Source of the DNA: JAKVCB01 sp963578605
GTDB taxonomy: Bacteria > Planctomycetota > Planctomycetia > Pirellulales > Lacipirellulaceae
DNA: 5,599 nt
Direction: 5' to 3'
NCBI GenBank assembly: GCA_963578605.1
Contig: CAUZEA010000213.1
Coordinates: forward strand, 1 to 5,599
Positions 4,780-5,599 of the stretch are shown one piece after another. Below the pieces are notes generated by a model. The model did no database searches. It saw nothing but the letters and a program-made list of their open reading frames with translations, and was not told where the DNA came from. Position 1 is the stretch's first letter, and each line of letters begins with the position of its first letter. The position numbers and the translations under genes are program-made.

Positions 4780-5599
4780 ATGAGCACACCATCTCCAGTT
4801 ACCGACACCACCCCCGGCGGACGCCCCCTGCAACCACTGGCCCCCCAGATCCGTAGTATCCAGCCGGCTGGCGGTGTTTGCATGCGGATTGAGCTTGCCT
4901 GGGGACGAGTACGGCGGGGTTTGCTGCGGATCTTCCGCCGCGGCTATCTGCGACGGATGGAAGCAACACGCCAGGGAAACGTGAATGTCTGTCCTCACCC
5001 GGTCCTGGATCCACGTGACATCAAGTTCTACCGCAACCTCGGGGGTTACTGGTGGAAACCAGAAGACGACCCCTTCACCCGCCGCAACCAGCTTCCATTT
5101 ATCCGTGTTGGCCTGGCTGAGATCATCATCTTCACACTTCTCTTCACTGCCAGTGGCGTGGGACTCTATTTCCTTTACTGGCCATTGGTGTTCATCCCGG
5201 CCCTACTGGAACTTGAAATACTCTGGTTTTTCCGGAACCCCCGTCGCAGTATCCCGCAGTTACCCGGCCAGGTCCTATCACCGGCCGACGGGAAAGTCGA
5301 TGTGATTGAGCACCTGGACCATGATCCGGTGATCGGAGGTCCCGCCGTCAGAATCTCGATTTTTCTTTCCGTCTTCAACGTCCACATAAACCGTTCTCCC
5401 GTTCGCGGGTTGATTTTTGCCATTCACTACCGGCCGGGGAAATGTACCAGTGCCACCCGACCCTCATCGGCCGAGGTCAATGAACAACTGGAGATCCAAC
5501 TGGAACATCTCGAGGCACCTCATCGCGTGATGAAATTAACGCAGATCACCGGGGCCATCGCCCGCAGGATTGTCTGCTGGGCCCGGCCAGGCGACGAAC
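4780..5599 (+). CDS. psd: Phosphatidylserine decarboxylase, 3' end outside window
   Basis: This enzyme converts phosphatidylserine to phosphatidylethanolamine at the cytoplasmic membrane, using a pyruvoyl group made by self-cleavage. The 273 visible residues include FFRNPRR (150-156), SPADGK (167-172), the block FLSVFNVHINRSP (195-207), NEQLEIQLE, and ITGAIARRIVC (256-266), all in family order. D170 and H202 match the Asp and His of the Asp-His-Ser self-processing triad. The Ser cleavage site (GSS/GST region) should lie just past the window end. Two hydrophobic stretches (about 110-133 and 135-151) precede the catalytic domain. The first 105 residues are an extension beyond the compact bacterial form, rich in Arg, with IELAWGRVRRGLLRIF and DPRDIKFYRNLGGYWW. 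The ATG at 4780 lacks a strong Shine-Dalgarno site; an in-frame TTG at 4765 and ATG at 4882 are alternatives, with a TGA upstream at 4756-4758. Confidence 0.92.
   Translation, partial: MSTPSPVTDTTPGGRPLQPLAPQIRSIQPAGGVCMRIELAWGRVRRGLLRIFRRGYLRRMEATRQGNVNVCPHPVLDPRDIKFYRNLGGYWWKPEDDPFTRRNQLPFIRVGLAEIIIFTLLFTASGVGLYFLYWPLVFIPALLELEILWFFRNPRRSIPQLPGQVLSPADGKVDVIEHLDHDPVIGGPAVRISIFLSVFNVHINRSPVRGLIFAIHYRPGKCTSATRPSSAEVNEQLEIQLEHLEAPHRVMKLTQITGAIARRIVCWARPGDE

Noticed and set aside
1..5599. CRISPR array, tRNA, rRNA or a defence or secretion gene cluster
   Set aside because: I found no regularly spaced direct repeats, no tRNA-like cloverleaf or rRNA text, and no recognisable proteins of such systems on either strand.

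Overview
The window looks like chromosomal DNA of a GC-rich planctomycete-like bacterium. The evidence is a phosphatidylserine decarboxylase with a long N-terminal extension, a secreted class C beta-lactamase-fold hydrolase, a four-Asp-box sialidase-type protein, and an IS3-family element whose transposase text resembles copies I associate with planctomycetes. This assignment is an inference from memory of these families, not from a search.

Layout. 1-251 holds no gene I can support. 252-1545 is a complete but decayed IS3-family insertion sequence transcribed leftwards: two 44-bp terminal inverted repeats (34 of 44 positions match), an intact orfA, and an orfB broken by at least three frameshifts that has also lost its second catalytic Asp. 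The right end of the IS abuts the 3' end of a leftward sialidase/BNR-repeat gene (1529-2686) and supplies that gene's last codons and its stop. 2687-3474 is a 788-base spacer between the divergent sialidase and hydrolase genes. It contains a weakly coding-like tract of unknown identity (2782-2991), a 44-nt perfect palindrome followed by T residues (2997-3040), a possible 42-codon minus-strand ORF (3186-3314), a small hairpin and a 12-bp palindrome. 3475-4725 encodes an exported serine hydrolase of the beta-lactamase (AmpC/EstB-like) family. 4780 to the window end encodes a phosphatidylserine decarboxylase cut off before its self-cleavage site.

The genes do not form an obvious shared pathway. 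The hydrolase and psd are co-directional with a 54-base gap and could be co-transcribed, but their roles (exported hydrolysis, membrane phosphatidylethanolamine synthesis) are not clearly linked. I see no CRISPR array, tRNA, rRNA, defence system or other clear novel multi-gene system. The most interesting points are the IS terminal repeat acting as the sialidase 3' end, the long loop-less palindrome, the hairpin that hides the orfA ribosome binding site, and the N-terminal extension of the decarboxylase.
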